NCBI GenBank assembly: GCA_913020445.1
Contig: CAJWAR010000001.1
Span: forward strand, 1-64,000
DNA: 64,000 bases
Direction of reading: 5' to 3'
Source: an uncultured Rhodospirillaceae bacterium
Lineage (GTDB): Bacteria; Pseudomonadota; Alphaproteobacteria; Rhodospirillales; UBA2165
The translations under genes and the position numbers were made by a program. Below, in pieces: positions 25,854-36,137 of this stretch. The first letter of the stretch is position 1; each line of letters begins with the position of its first letter. The notes under the pieces are model-generated. The model worked only from the letters and a program-made list of their open reading frames with translations, was not told the origin of the DNA and searched no databases.

Positions 25854-28800
25854 TTAAATTGGTTCCCCAAATCCCCCGCCGCCGGGTGTCTCGATCACAA
25901 TCACATCACCGGCTTTCATCTCAGCTTGATCGGTGGGCCCGAGTTCTATTGCGCTGCCATCGTCGCGGATAACCGTGGTTTTGCCGGGCTGGCCAGATGC
26001 GCCGCCGGCCAGTCCGAACGGCGGATTGATCCTGGAGCCCGATAAAATGGCGGCAATCAAATCTTCTTCAAAGCGCAGACGCCGGACAACGCCATCGCCG
26101 CCTCGATGTAAGCCAACGCCGCCCGAATTCTCGCGAAGTCCAAACGCTTCCAATATCACCGGGTAACGCCATTCCAAAACTTCAGGATCGGTCAACCGGG
26201 TGTTGGTCATGTGGGTGTGAACAGCTGAGGTGCCATCAAAGCCCGGGCCCGCACCGGAGCCGCCACAAATGGTTTCATAATATTGGTGCTGATCATTGCC
26301 AAAGGTGAAATTGTTCATCGTACCTTGCGCGGCTGCGAGCGCGCCCGCTGCACCAAACAATGCCGCCGTCATCACTTGCGAGGTTTCGACATTACCGGCG
26401 ACCACCGCTGCCGGATATTGCGGCGCCAACATGGAACCTTCGGGAATAATGATATCCAAGGGCTCCAGACAGCCATCATTAAGCGGAATGTCGTCCTGCA
26501 CCAGACACCGAAAGACATAAAGCACGGCCGCTCGGGCGACGGCTTTGGGCGCATTAAAATTAGAGGCGGCTTGTGGCGAGGTGCCGGTGAAATCAATCGC
26601 TGCCCGCCTCGCCTCCTTATCAACACGGATGGCAACTTTAATGGTGCTGCCGTCATCCATCGGATTCTCAAAATCTCCATCCGGCAATTTATCGAGCACC
26701 CGGCGGACACTTTCGGCGGCGTTGTCTTTAACATGCCCCATATAAGCGTTGACGACGTCGAGACTGAAATGTTCAACGGTTTTATTCAGCTCCTGCACGC
26801 CTTTTTCATTGGCCGCGATCTGGGCTTTAAAGTCAGCAATGTTTTGATCAATGTTCCGCGCCGGGTACGCGCCCGAGGCCAGCAACTCACGCAACGCCTT
26901 CTCCCTTAAACTGCCGTTCTCAACCAACAGCAAATTATCGATGAGCACGCCTTCCTCTTCGACGGTCCGGCTGGTTGGCGGCATCGAGCCCGGCGTAATG
27001 CCGCCGATGTCTGCTTGGTGGCCGCGCGAGCCAACGAAGAACAACAGTTCCTCGCCGGAATCATCAAAAACCGGCGTAATCACCGTAACGTCCGGCAAAT
27101 GTGTGCCGCCGTTATAAGGCGCGTTTAAGGCATAGACTTCACCCGGCGCGATCGTCTCACCCCCATTTTTATTTCTGGCGTTGATGATCGCCCGCACACT
27201 TTCTCCCATCGAGCCAAGATGCACCGGCATGTGCGGTGCGTTGGCAATCAAGCCGCCGGTCGCATCAAACACGGCGCAGGAAAAATCCAAACGCTCCTTA
27301 ATGTTGACCGAGCTTGCGGTATTGGCGAGCACCGCTCCCATCTGTTCGGCGATCGACATGAACAGATTATTGAACACTTCGAGCATCACTGGATCGGCTT
27401 CGGTGCCGATGGCAAATGTCACCGGCCGCGGCTCCGCGCGGGTTAATATCAAATGACCGAGAGCTGTCACCTCGGCCTGCCAGCCGGGTTCAACCACCGT
27501 GGTGCCATTGGCTTCGACTAAAATTGCCGGACCGAGGATACGCTGGCCGGGTTGTAATTTCTCGCGGTCAAATATCGCGGTTGGTTGCGCTTCGCCCGCA
27601 AAAGTGACTAGCACCTGCGCCAAAATTTCCGGCTCGATTTCTTCCGCAACGGTAATCGGCTGATCGATAAGTTGCTCGGTCGCACCTATTGCTTCGACTG
27701 CCAGGGCTTCAATCACCAGCGCCCGGCCCGGGTCAACAAAGCCAAAGCGCTGGCGATGGAGTGCGTCGAATGATTGGCTGAGCTCACTGAAATCACCAAA
27801 GGGGATTTCCAGCGCTGTGTCAGTTCCCAGATAACGCACATGCGCCTTCATCGAAATCGTGATATCGGCAGTCGCAATTTCCTGGTCCTCAAGCTCTTGG
27901 CTTGCCCCTGTTGCCAGTTCCTGCAATTGCGTCACGAGATTGGCGTAGCTGTCTTCGCTGAGCGGCTGCTCGACGGCACGCTCGCGGAGAGCGCGAAGCT
28001 CAGCCAAACCCATGCCATAGGCCGACAGTACACCGGCCAGAGGATGGATAAAGATGGTTTCCATACCCAGCGCATCGGCAACCGCGCAGGCATGCTGCCC
28101 GCCCGCCCCGCCAAAACAGGTCAGCGCATATTCGGTCACATCATAGCCCCGCTGCACTGAAATCTGCTTGATCGCGTTGGCCATGTTTTGACTGGCGATT
28201 TGGAGAAAGCCTTCGGCAACCTCCTCTGGCGTTGATCCGACTTCTGCCGCCAGTACGGCAAATTTCTCCCGCACAATATCCGCATCTAACGGGGCATCTG
28301 CCTGGGGGCCAAAAACATGCGGGAAGAATTCCGGCTGCACCCGGCCGAGCATGACATTGACGTCGGTGACGGTAAGCGGCCCATCTTTGCCGTAGCTTGC
28401 CGGTCCGGGATGGGCGCCTGCCGAATCCGGCCCAACCCGAAACCGGGCGCCATCAAAATGCAGGATCGAGCCGCCGCCCGCTGCCACGGTGTGAATTTGC
28501 ATGATTGGGGCGCGTACCCGGACGCCGGCGATTTGGGTGTCAAAGGCGCGCTCAAATTCACCGGCATAATGGGAGACATCGGTTGAGGTGCCGCCCATGT
28601 CGAAGCCGATGATTTTATCAAACCCCGCCATTGCCGCCGTGCCGACAGCGCCGACAACGCCACCTGCCGGACCTGAGAGAATACTGTCTTTGCCGCGAAA
28701 CCGCCGGGCATCGGTGAGCCCGCCATTGGATTGCATGAACATGAGTTTCACCGCCCCCAGCTCGCCTGCTACTTGATCAACATAATGACTGAGGATGGGT

Positions 28801-29453
28801 GACAGATAGGCATCAACGACCGTGGTATCACCGCGTGAGATCAGCTTCATTAACGGGCTGACTTCGTGGGAGACGGAAATTTGCGTAAAGCCGATAGCTT
28901 TGGCGATGCGGCCCAAGCGTTGTTCGTGTTCGGGATAGCGATAGCCATGCATCAAAACAATCGCGACGGAACGCAAACCGTCATCGAAAGCGGCCTGTAA
29001 ATCTGTGCGCGCCTGAGTTTCATCCAACGGCGTGAGCTCCTCACCGTCGGCGTTCAGCCGCCCCGGCACTTCAACAACGCGGGCATAGAGCTGCTCGGGC
29101 AGCTCGATCCGAAGGGCAAATAAATCGGGCCGGTTTTGATAGCCGATCCGGAGCGCATCTTTAAAACCTTGATTGATGACCAGCAGGGTCGGCTCACCGT
29201 TGCGCTCAAGCAACGCATTGGTGGCAACGGTCGTGCCCATTTTGACGGCTTGAATACTATCGGCCGGGATCGCCTCGCCGTCACTGATCTTGAGCAAGCG
29301 GCGGATACCTTCAATGGCGGCATCGGCGTAATGGTCCGGATCTTCCGACAGCAGCTTCCGGGCGATCAACGCACCATCGGGTGTTCGCGCGACAATATCG
29401 GTAAAGGTCCCGCCGCGGTCGATCCAGAACTGCCATTTATTATCATAAGTCAT
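25854..29453 (-). CDS. Fused hydantoinase/5-oxoprolinase (HyuA-HyuB)
   Basis: The 1199-residue protein joins the A and B parts in one chain, like eukaryotic 5-oxoprolinase. The N domain starts with [18 protein letters not shown]. The actin-like ATPase part contains [20 protein letters not shown] and [14 protein letters not shown]. The B part begins near residue 680 and includes [15 protein letters not shown] and the C-terminal GGGGFGEP. It would open 5-oxoproline or a hydantoin with ATP. An oxoprolinase role could follow ChaC at 5709-6437, but hydantoinase activity is an alternative. Confidence 0.92.
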   Translation of the reverse strand: MTYDNKWQFWIDRGGTFTDIVARTPDGALIARKLLSEDPDHYADAAIEGIRRLLKISDGEAIPADSIQAVKMGTTVATNALLERNGEPTLLVINQGFKDALRIGYQNRPDLFALRIELPEQLYARVVEVPGRLNADGEELTPLDETQARTDLQAAFDDGLRSVAIVLMHGYRYPEHEQRLGRIAKAIGFTQISVSHEVSPLMKLISRGDTTVVDAYLSPILSHYVDQVAGELGAVKLMFMQSNGGLTDARRFRGKDSILSGPAGGVVGAVGTAAMAGFDKIIGFDMGGTSTDVSHYAGEFERAFDTQIAGVRVRAPIMQIHTVAAGGGSILHFDGARFRVGPDSAGAHPGPASYGKDGPLTVTDVNVMLGRVQPEFFPHVFGPQADAPLDADIVREKFAVLAAEVGSTPEEVAEGFLQIASQNMANAIKQISVQRGYDVTEYALTCFGGAGGQHACAVADALGMETIFIHPLAGVLSAYGMGLAELRALRERAVEQPLSEDSYANLVTQLQELATGASQELEDQEIATADITISMKAHVRYLGTDTALEIPFGDFSELSQSFDALHRQRFGFVDPGRALVIEALAVEAIGATEQLIDQPITVAEEIEPEILAQVLVTFAGEAQPTAIFDREKLQPGQRILGPAILVEANGTTVVEPGWQAEVTALGHLILTRAEPRPVTFAIGTEADPVMLEVFNNLFMSIAEQMGAVLANTASSVNIKERLDFSCAVFDATGGLIANAPHMPVHLGSMGESVRAIINARNKNGGETIAPGEVYALNAPYNGGTHLPDVTVITPVFDDSGEELLFFVGSRGHQADIGGITPGSMPPTSRTVEEEGVLIDNLLLVENGSLREKALRELLASGAYPARNIDQNIADFKAQIAANEKGVQELNKTVEHFSLDVVNAYMGHVKDNAAESVRRVLDKLPDGDFENPMDDGSTIKVAIRVDKEARRAAIDFTGTSPQAASNFNAPKAVARAAVLYVFRCLVQDDIPLNDGCLEPLDIIIPEGSMLAPQYPAAVVAGNVETSQVMTAALFGAAGALAAAQGTMNNFTFGNDQHQYYETICGGSGAGPGFDGTSAVHTHMTNTRLTDPEVLEWRYPVILEAFGLRENSGGVGLHRGGDGVVRRLRFEEDLIAAILSGSRINPPFGLAGGASGQPGKTTVIRDDGSAIELGPTDQAEMKAGDVIVIETPGGGGFGEPI

Positions 29454-29583
29454 TGAAATTACGCGATTTTAATTTTTTTCGACGGAATGAATTTGCTACT
29501 TCGTTTTATACCCAAGTGCGGCGATTGGCGCTTCACGGATGATGAAACGAAGATATAGAAGAAAAACTGAAAAGGATAGCGAC

Positions 29584-30132
29584 ATGAAAACAAGAATATT
29601 AACTCTATTGGTCGCAAGCATATTTGTTATTGGTTCCAACACCCAGCCGGTCAAAGCGGCAGGCGATAATGAAATTATTGGCACGCTGATTGGCGCCGCC
29701 GTTGGTGGTTTCCTCGGCTCGAACGTCGGTAAAGGCAAAGGCCAATTGGCTGCGACTGCCGTCGGCACGTTACTCGGCGCCGGCATCGGTAATACGATGG
29801 CCACTTCTGACCGCCAGATCACCAACACGGTCTATAATCCGCAACCGCGCGTCGTTTATCAGCCGCGCCCTATTCCTCGCCAACGTGTGGTCTACGTTGA
29901 CCGCCCGGTGCGCGAAGTTATTTATGTGAAGCATAAACCGCGCTACCGCACCAAACACGTCGTCGTGCATCACAAATATGGTCCGCCAAAACATTCGGCT
30001 GCCTATTGGAAGAAAAAGCAGCGCAAGAATAAACACCGCCACGTTTATTATTATAAAGACAATAAATACGTCGCGGTTGATTGCAATCGTTACGGCTCCA
30101 AATGCCCCAGAGGATTTAAAACAAGCTTCTAA
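29584..30132 (+). CDS. Secreted glycine-zipper protein with basic His/Tyr-rich tail
   Basis: The start is the ATG at 29584 after AAGGA. The 182-residue product has a signal peptide (ILTLLVASIFVIGSNTQPVKA). A glycine-zipper 2TM-like segment follows (GTLIGAAVGGFLGSNVGKGKG, then GTLLGAGIGNTMA), as in outer-membrane surface-antigen lipoprotein relatives. The C-terminal 90 residues are rich in Arg, Lys, His and Tyr with repeated VVY and HKP steps. It is probably periplasmic or outer-membrane associated. A terminator follows at 30196. Confidence 0.82.
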   Translation: MKTRILTLLVASIFVIGSNTQPVKAAGDNEIIGTLIGAAVGGFLGSNVGKGKGQLAATAVGTLLGAGIGNTMATSDRQITNTVYNPQPRVVYQPRPIPRQRVVYVDRPVREVIYVKHKPRYRTKHVVVHHKYGPPKHSAAYWKKKQRKNKHRHVYYYKDNKYVAVDCNRYGSKCPRGFKTSF

Positions 30133-30195
30133 GCATTCGTCGATTACCTCACGCTTAAGTCCATATTTATTTTTAGGCTTAAGCACCCTCGACAG

Positions 30196-30235
30196 CCGGT
30201 CCGCCTCAGTAATGAGGCGGGCCGGTGTGCTTTTC
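30196..30235 (+). terminator. Rho-independent terminator
   Basis: A 13-base stem (30196-30208 pairing with 30213-30225, one G-T wobble) with a GTAA loop is followed by TGTGCTTTT. It fits the 3' end of the glycine-zipper gene. A weaker 7-base stem (GCTTAAG near 30151 and CTTAAGC near 30176) lies just before it. Confidence 0.85.
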
Positions 30236-30321
30236 TGCAGTCACATCTTTGGGAGAAATGCCTGCTCTCTCTTGCGCCGTTATAGCCAGCGACCTATCTT
30301 TTAAAGCTATGAAAGCAAAAG

Positions 30322-31146
30322 ATGTTGCCGATGAGCAAAAAACAAAAAATTTTTCTGGTCTTTATGGTAGTGGTGGCCGCGATGGCGTTTTTTCACCCCC
30401 ACCGCAATAACGCGGGCGCGCAAGGCTGGCGCAATGCGAGCCGGGAACCTGTGGGCCTTGCCCCTGATCCCGCCAAAACGCCGGAGGCGGTCATTCAGGT
30501 ATACACGGCCCGTGCTTATAGCTGGCGCGGCTATTTTGGTGTGCACCCCTGGATCGCCGTAAAGCCAACCAATGCAGAAGCTTTTACTGTTTATGAAGTG
30601 ATCGGCTGGCGCTTACGCTGGGGTGAGGATGTGGTCTCTATCCGGGAACGCCCGGCCGATGCCAGATGGTTCGGTAACGCGCCGGAACTATTGGCCGATA
30701 TGCGCGGCGACGGCGTCGATGAGATCATCAAGAAAATTGATAAAGCTGCCCGAAGTTACCCCTTCACCGATCAATACAGCGTCTATCCCGGGCCGAACTC
30801 AAATACCTTCATTGCCTATGTTGCCCGTAACGTCCCGGAATTGAAAATCGATCTGCCGCCGACTGCCATTGGTAAAGATTATCTTGGGCCTTCGGTATTT
30901 GCCAAAGCGCCGAGCGGCACTGGTTATCAGTTTAACCTCGGTGGTCTGTTTGGCGTGATGGCGAGCCTCAAAGAAGGCTTGGAGCTTAATATCTTTGGCT
31001 TGACGTTTGGCGTTAACCCGTTTGATCCGTCGATCAAACTGCCGGGCATCGGGCGGATCGGATCGGACCGTAAGCTCGATTATAAGCCTCAGGCTAAGAC
31101 AGCTGACAGCAAGCCTAAAAAGCTGATCGCGGAAAAACCGCTTTAG
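30322..31146 (+). CDS. DUF3750 domain protein
   Basis: The 274-residue protein has an N-terminal membrane anchor (IFLVFMVVVAAMAFF). The DUF3750 core reads YTARAYSWRGYFGVHPWIAVK, FTVYEVIGWRLRWGEDVVSI, YPGPNSNTFIAYVARNVPEL and LPPTAIGKDYLG. The C-terminal part ends in a Lys-rich segment. Family members are common in Alphaproteobacteria; no function is known. The start could be the ATG at 30322 or 30331; neither has a good RBS. Confidence 0.88.
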   Translation: MLPMSKKQKIFLVFMVVVAAMAFFHPHRNNAGAQGWRNASREPVGLAPDPAKTPEAVIQVYTARAYSWRGYFGVHPWIAVKPTNAEAFTVYEVIGWRLRWGEDVVSIRERPADARWFGNAPELLADMRGDGVDEIIKKIDKAARSYPFTDQYSVYPGPNSNTFIAYVARNVPELKIDLPPTAIGKDYLGPSVFAKAPSGTGYQFNLGGLFGVMASLKEGLELNIFGLTFGVNPFDPSIKLPGIGRIGSDRKLDYKPQAKTADSKPKKLIAEKPL

Positions 31147-31254
31147 GGGCGCAGCACTTACTTCAAATTTAAACGTCTATAACAGAGATTGTGGTGTCTT
31201 TTGCCGCAACGTCGGCTAAGCTGTTTTTCATATTTATTAGGGGGAAAATTCATC

Positions 31255-31638
31255 ATGGCCAAATTCGACGACGTCTATTACGAATTATGGGAAACCACTG
31301 AGTTTGTTGCGATCACCACCAGCGGTGAGGACGGCCCGCATGTGGTGGGTAATTGGGGCGATTATGTCCGCAAACTGGGACTTCGGGATGAGACAATTAT
31401 CATGCCCGCCGGCAGCTATCATCAGACCGAGAAAAATCTGAACCAGGACAACCGGGTGACGCTGCTAATCGCATCGCGCCAGGTGCACGGCTCCCGGACC
31501 CCTGGCCAGGGCTGCGAAATTTTGGGCACCGGTGAAGTGGTCACAACCGGCGCCATCGCCGATGAGGTTAAAGAGAACTTTCCCTGGGCGCGCGGCGCGC
31601 TGGTGGTCAGCGTCGAAAAAGTGACGCCCCAGTTATAA
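31255..31638 (+). CDS. Pyridoxamine 5'-phosphate oxidase-like flavin-binding protein
   Basis: The start is the ATG at 31255, after AGGGGGA. The 127-residue product has the split-barrel FMN-binding pattern (FVAITTSGEDGPHVVGNWGDYV, IIMPAGSYHQTEKNLNQDNRV, LLIASRQV, GTGEVV). Such proteins bind FMN or F420 and reduce small molecules. It lies 31 bases before the triple RidA gene, with a strong RBS between, so they are likely cotranscribed. Confidence 0.82.
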   Translation: MAKFDDVYYELWETTEFVAITTSGEDGPHVVGNWGDYVRKLGLRDETIIMPAGSYHQTEKNLNQDNRVTLLIASRQVHGSRTPGQGCEILGTGEVVTTGAIADEVKENFPWARGALVVSVEKVTPQL

Positions 31639-31669
31639 TGAAGGCCTGATTTAAAGGAGGGGGAAACAG

Positions 31670-32932
31670 ATGGATTGGAGTATCAAATATCATCCGGCCT
31701 ATTGGCAAGGCAAACGGCTGGCTTATCCGGAAGTGCCGAAAGAACATCCCAAATTCGCCCAAAGCATTGCCATCGGCAATCTCCTATTCGTCTCCGGTTG
31801 CGGTGGCCAGGACACGCTTGCCGGCAAACCGGCACCCGACAATGCCGGTGACCAAGTTAGCGTCGCGCTTGAAAAAGCCCGAACCGCTTTGGAAACCGCC
31901 GGCAGCTCAATGTCAAATATCGTCAAAACCTTTTTCCTGGTGCGCAGCCTCGATGACTATCAAGCGGTGCGGAAAGCGGAAACCGAATACTACGAGATTC
32001 ACGCGCCGTTGCTGATCGAACAGCCACCGGCGGCAACGCTCATGGTAGTGCCCGAACTGGCGCGACCGGAATATCTGGTTGAGTATGAAGTTATCGCCAC
32101 CATCGATCGCGACGCCGCTGATTGGGGGGTCACCTATTATCCGGAATTTTGGGGCGGCAAGGAATTGGCCTATCCCCATGTGCCGAAAGAACACGCCAAA
32201 TTTGCCCGCACCCAGGTTGTCGGCAATCTGGTTATTGTTTCGGGCTGTCAGGCGCTGGACCACGACACGGTAAAAGTCGAGACTATGGATTTTATCGAAC
32301 AGAGCGAAATCGTGCTGAAGAAAATTAAGATCGGCATGGAGGAAACCGGCGGCTCACTGGCGAGCGTGGTCAAGACCAATGTGTTTCTCAAAGATTTGAA
32401 CGAGTTGCCGCGCTACCGGGAAGTAGAGCGGGCCTTTTATCAACGTCATGTGCCGGATATCGGCGACAATCTACCGGCCAGCACCGCCATCATTGTCGAT
32501 GAACTGCCAAGACCGGAATTTCTGGTCGAGGTCGAAGCAATTGGCGTGGCGGGTGATCAAGACCTGGAGTGGCAGGTTAACTTTGTCCCCGGCGACGAGA
32601 CATCATCCGCCAGTGCAACCGCCGGCAATCTGGTATTTTTATCCGGCTGTGACGGCGACGGCGAAACGGTTGAGCAGCAGATTAACGCTGCCCTCGATAA
32701 AGTCCGGGCCAATCTCGATGCTGCCGGCAGTTCAATGGACCAGATCGTCAAGACCTTGATGATGCTTAAGAATATCGAGGACTATCCAAAAATGCGCAAG
32801 GCGGAAGTTGAATATTACGAGCAGCACGCCCCGCATCTGGTCGCCAACCCACCCGTCAGCACGTTTGTTCAGCTCCCAGCCATCACTGGGCCGGATGCGT
32901 TGTTTCAGATTGACGTGACCGGGGTGCGCTAG
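31670..32932 (+). CDS. Triple RidA/YjgF-family fusion protein
   Basis: The 420-residue protein is three RidA-like domains in a row (about 1-145, 146-290, 291-420). Domains 1 and 2 share the opening pattern Y-x-P-x-(Y/F)-W-x-G-K-x-L-A-Y-P, then VPKEH; all three have (V/I)SGC or LSGC and IVKT or VVKT. A single RidA is about 130 residues and forms trimers, so one chain may fold as an intact trimer. The arginine needed for enamine/imine deaminase activity is Ala in domain 1 (PPAATLMVV) and Ser in 2 and 3 (PASTAII, PVSTFVQ). Strong AGGAGG RBS. Confidence 0.9.
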   Translation: MDWSIKYHPAYWQGKRLAYPEVPKEHPKFAQSIAIGNLLFVSGCGGQDTLAGKPAPDNAGDQVSVALEKARTALETAGSSMSNIVKTFFLVRSLDDYQAVRKAETEYYEIHAPLLIEQPPAATLMVVPELARPEYLVEYEVIATIDRDAADWGVTYYPEFWGGKELAYPHVPKEHAKFARTQVVGNLVIVSGCQALDHDTVKVETMDFIEQSEIVLKKIKIGMEETGGSLASVVKTNVFLKDLNELPRYREVERAFYQRHVPDIGDNLPASTAIIVDELPRPEFLVEVEAIGVAGDQDLEWQVNFVPGDETSSASATAGNLVFLSGCDGDGETVEQQINAALDKVRANLDAAGSSMDQIVKTLMMLKNIEDYPKMRKAEVEYYEQHAPHLVANPPVSTFVQLPAITGPDALFQIDVTGVR

Positions 32933-32938
32933 CTTGAG

Positions 32939-34180
32939 TTAATCGCCGCCGGCATAAGTGCCGGCTGTATCCGGGAACATCTTTTTGATGATGCGGAAGG
33001 CGCAAAGGTCTTCGCTGCCGTCCATGTGCGGGAACATCAGCGCATCACGCATCAGCTTCTCGTAGCCCATTTCCATCATCGAGCCATAGCCGCCATGGAG
33101 TTCGAGCCCTTGGCGGCAGATATGAATAACCTCATTGGCGGCGAATACTTTTAGCATGTTGCACAAATTGAGGGCTTCCGGATCATCCCGGTCAAGCGCA
33201 TAGGCAACGCGAAACAGGAACGACCGCACGGCTTCCAGCTTGATCTTCATATCGGCAACCCTGGTAGCGACCGCCTGATGCTTAATTAATATTTTGCCGC
33301 CCTGGACGTGCTCCTGAACCCACGCCGCCGTGGTGTCAAAGGCGTCCTGGCCAACCCCGATATTCTTGGCTGCCTGCAAAAGCTTGCCGAGCCGGTAGAA
33401 AACCACCTCGGCCTTTGGCAAGCCGTCGTCTTTGACCAATAAATGATCTTCCGGCAGGCGCACATCTTCGAGCACAATTTCACCATTGTTCATCAGCCGG
33501 GCGCCGATGGTCTCGTTGCAGCGGGCGATGCTGACGCCGGGCGTATCCCGGGGAACGACAAAACTTGAGGTGCCTTCGAGAACACCGACATCGGAATTGG
33601 TATTGGCGTAAACAATAAATAAGTTACCGTCATAGCCATTGGTGATGAAATGCTTAACCCCGTTCAACACCCATTCGCCATTCTCAAAAACCGCTTTGGT
33701 GTCCATGTTGGATTCGGGAACGTTGTAAGGCAACCAGCGATCAGATGAGCCGCGCGGTTCCGATACGGCATGGCCCATTAAAAAAGTTGGATCGCCGACG
33801 ATCTTGGGAAACCATTCCTCTTGAATCCGTTCAGACGCATAGGTGCGTATCAACACAGACAATTTCCAGGTTTGGATTAATTTGTCCGCCAAGCCGCAAT
33901 CACCTCGCGCCAATTCCATAGCGACCAGTGTGCACACCAGCGACTCGGTGCCGGGATCGACCTCGACACCGCCGAATTTTTCCGGCACACCGATGCAGCG
34001 AATGCCAAGCTTGTCGACAGCTTCAAAAATTTCCCTAGGCACCCGGTCTTCCGGCGCGGCGTTCCATTCCCGATCCGGGTCTTCTTTTATAAAGGGTTTG
34101 ATAACGTCGTCGACAAAGTCATGCACGCTTTGCCAAAGAATCTGATGTTCTTCGGCAAGACCTTCAATCGCCATATCCAT
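32939..34180 (-). CDS. Acyl-CoA dehydrogenase family protein
   Basis: The 413-residue flavoenzyme has the N-terminal helical domain, the middle beta domain (MGHAVSEPRGSSDRWLP, GVKHFITNGYDGNLFIVYA) and the C-terminal helices with ELHGGYGSMMEMGYEKLMRDA. Family members oxidise acyl-CoA at the alpha-beta bond using FAD and an electron-transfer flavoprotein. GGGAGG precedes the ATG. It converges on the triple RidA gene with a 6-base gap. The exact acyl chain is not predictable. Confidence 0.92.
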   Translation of the reverse strand: MDMAIEGLAEEHQILWQSVHDFVDDVIKPFIKEDPDREWNAAPEDRVPREIFEAVDKLGIRCIGVPEKFGGVEVDPGTESLVCTLVAMELARGDCGLADKLIQTWKLSVLIRTYASERIQEEWFPKIVGDPTFLMGHAVSEPRGSSDRWLPYNVPESNMDTKAVFENGEWVLNGVKHFITNGYDGNLFIVYANTNSDVGVLEGTSSFVVPRDTPGVSIARCNETIGARLMNNGEIVLEDVRLPEDHLLVKDDGLPKAEVVFYRLGKLLQAAKNIGVGQDAFDTTAAWVQEHVQGGKILIKHQAVATRVADMKIKLEAVRSFLFRVAYALDRDDPEALNLCNMLKVFAANEVIHICRQGLELHGGYGSMMEMGYEKLMRDALMFPHMDGSEDLCAFRIIKKMFPDTAGTYAGGD

Positions 34181-34360
34181 TTAGATGTCCTCCCCATGTC
34201 GGCAGCGAGTAGCATAGATTTTGTGTTATTTTCGCCGCGCCTATGGATGCTAGGCGGGAGGTCCGATTCAATCATTGACCGAAATCAATAACAGCAGTGG
34301 TTTGCTTTGCTGATATATGCGCCAAGCTTGGCAAAATAATCGCGGGTCACCATTATTGTA

Positions 34361-36025
34361 TTAAGCACGCTGCTGGTCGTCGCAGTAGCCCTGCCAGGCC
34401 TGCTTATAAGCAGCTTCAAGCTCCGCGACATGGGTTTTAGCATCGAAGATGGTTGCTATAGCGCGCGCTCTTAAGCCCTGACGTAAATCGGCCAATGCCC
34501 CAAGGTCATCGGCTAATTGCGTCGCTGCCGCACCATAGTCAGCCTCTGATTTGGCGATGCAGTTATCCATATCCAATCGATGCAGCAAAGAACCGGTGAG
34601 CCTTCCCATAAACACCTCGCCCGCCAGGGTGATAATCGGCACCCCCATCCAGAGCGCTTCATAGCTGACAGTGCCGCCGCCAAAGGGAAACGGATCAAGC
34701 GCAATATCAATTTTATTGTAGACACTGAGATAGGCGCTGGGGTCGGCGGTGAAACCCTCGAAGATCAAGCTATCCTCGGCAATATCGTGCGCCGCAAAGG
34801 CATCGAGTATGAGCACCCGGCGCGCCGCATCATCAAAGGCACGGTGCTTGAGCAGCAGTTTTGACTTTGGCGATTTGGCTAAGATTTCCGCCCAAACCCT
34901 AATTACGTCCGGGCTGAGCTTGGCGATATTGTTGCACGAGCCAAACGTGATATAGCCATTTGCCGCCGCCGGCAGCGGCGCTACATCCTCGACTTCATCC
35001 AGTTGCTGATAGGTATTAAAACCACTTAGGCGGATCAGCTGCTCGGTATAAAGGTCATCGCCGGTATCAGGCGGCGAAATAAAATCATCGGTAATTAAAT
35101 AATCCGTTGCGCTCAGGCCGGTGGTTGACACCAGATTGGTGCAGGCGATTTGTACCGGCGCTGCCCGCTGCACCAAGACCTCCCGGTAGCGCGATTTAAA
35201 ACTGCACGGATGGGCCAAAATATCGATTTTGTCAGCGCGCATGAGCGCGCCAATCTCGACCGCTGATTTACCGCCCACATCTATCCAGTGATCAGCTGCG
35301 CTGACGATATTGGCCGGCGGTTCCGCGCCATCAACCCGGCTGCCATAAAGAAAAACCTCAAATTCCGCTTTATGGTGGGCGGCTAACATCGGGCTCAAAA
35401 ACCGGCTGGTAACGTGGATATCAAGCTCGGGCAAAAAATAAGCGAGCCGAAGACTGCGCTCGGCGGTTAATTCATTGGTGAATTCCGGTGGCGGCGGAGC
35501 GCTCCCTGCCACTTGCTCACCCCAGGCTTTATTGGCGGCATGGATATCCTTGGGCGACGCTTCAGTTGAAAAATTCAAGGCAAAGAGATAGTTGGCCCAA
35601 AAGGTTTGATTTTCCGGTTCAAGATCAAGGGCGTGTCTAAAAGCTTGCACTGCATCTGTGGCGCTCCCTTCGGCAAATAAAGCGTTGCCGAGATTGTAAT
35701 GGGCTTCACCGGCCTCACCATTGATTTTCAGCGCTGTCTCAGCATGCGACTTTGCAGCCGCTGTATTTCCCTGGGCCAGGTAAATCGAGGCGATGTTGAT
35801 ATGAAAATCAGCAATCATCGGGTTGAGAAAAATCGCTTTTTTTATCAGCTCAATCGCCTGGCCATGGTCCTGTTGAGCATGCGCCACCATGCCCAATAAA
35901 TGCAACGCATCGACCTGCGCGGGTTCGATCTCCAGAACTTTGCGATAAATATCGGCAGCCTCATCCAGCTCACCGGCGCGTTGGTGGTTCAGGGCCGTTT
36001 CCAGAATATGTTCAATATCGCTCAT
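34361..36025 (-). CDS. TPR plus divergent GT41-like glycosyltransferase, second copy
   Basis: The start is the ATG at 36025, giving 554 residues. TPR units fill residues 1-165. The GT41-like region keeps GSCNNIAKLSPDVIRVWAEIL with the sugar-nucleotide Lys, and DPFPFGGGTVSYEALWMGVP. However, the DLAGHSANNRL motif of the first paralogue is DILAHPCSFKSRY here, and HAARVG is replaced by MGRLTG. This suggests a changed donor or acceptor, or loss of activity. Single gene between two divergent or convergent units. Confidence 0.88.
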   Translation of the reverse strand: MSDIEHILETALNHQRAGELDEAADIYRKVLEIEPAQVDALHLLGMVAHAQQDHGQAIELIKKAIFLNPMIADFHINIASIYLAQGNTAAAKSHAETALKINGEAGEAHYNLGNALFAEGSATDAVQAFRHALDLEPENQTFWANYLFALNFSTEASPKDIHAANKAWGEQVAGSAPPPPEFTNELTAERSLRLAYFLPELDIHVTSRFLSPMLAAHHKAEFEVFLYGSRVDGAEPPANIVSAADHWIDVGGKSAVEIGALMRADKIDILAHPCSFKSRYREVLVQRAAPVQIACTNLVSTTGLSATDYLITDDFISPPDTGDDLYTEQLIRLSGFNTYQQLDEVEDVAPLPAAANGYITFGSCNNIAKLSPDVIRVWAEILAKSPKSKLLLKHRAFDDAARRVLILDAFAAHDIAEDSLIFEGFTADPSAYLSVYNKIDIALDPFPFGGGTVSYEALWMGVPIITLAGEVFMGRLTGSLLHRLDMDNCIAKSEADYGAAATQLADDLGALADLRQGLRARAIATIFDAKTHVAELEAAYKQAWQGYCDDQQRA

Positions 36026-36137
36026 AAAATTTCCAAAAAACGCGTGCGGTTTCCGCACGGATGACTAAATATAGCTGGAGAAGATTAGCATCACACTAAC
36101 GCGACGCCCATTGATACATTACGAGGTTACAAGCAGT

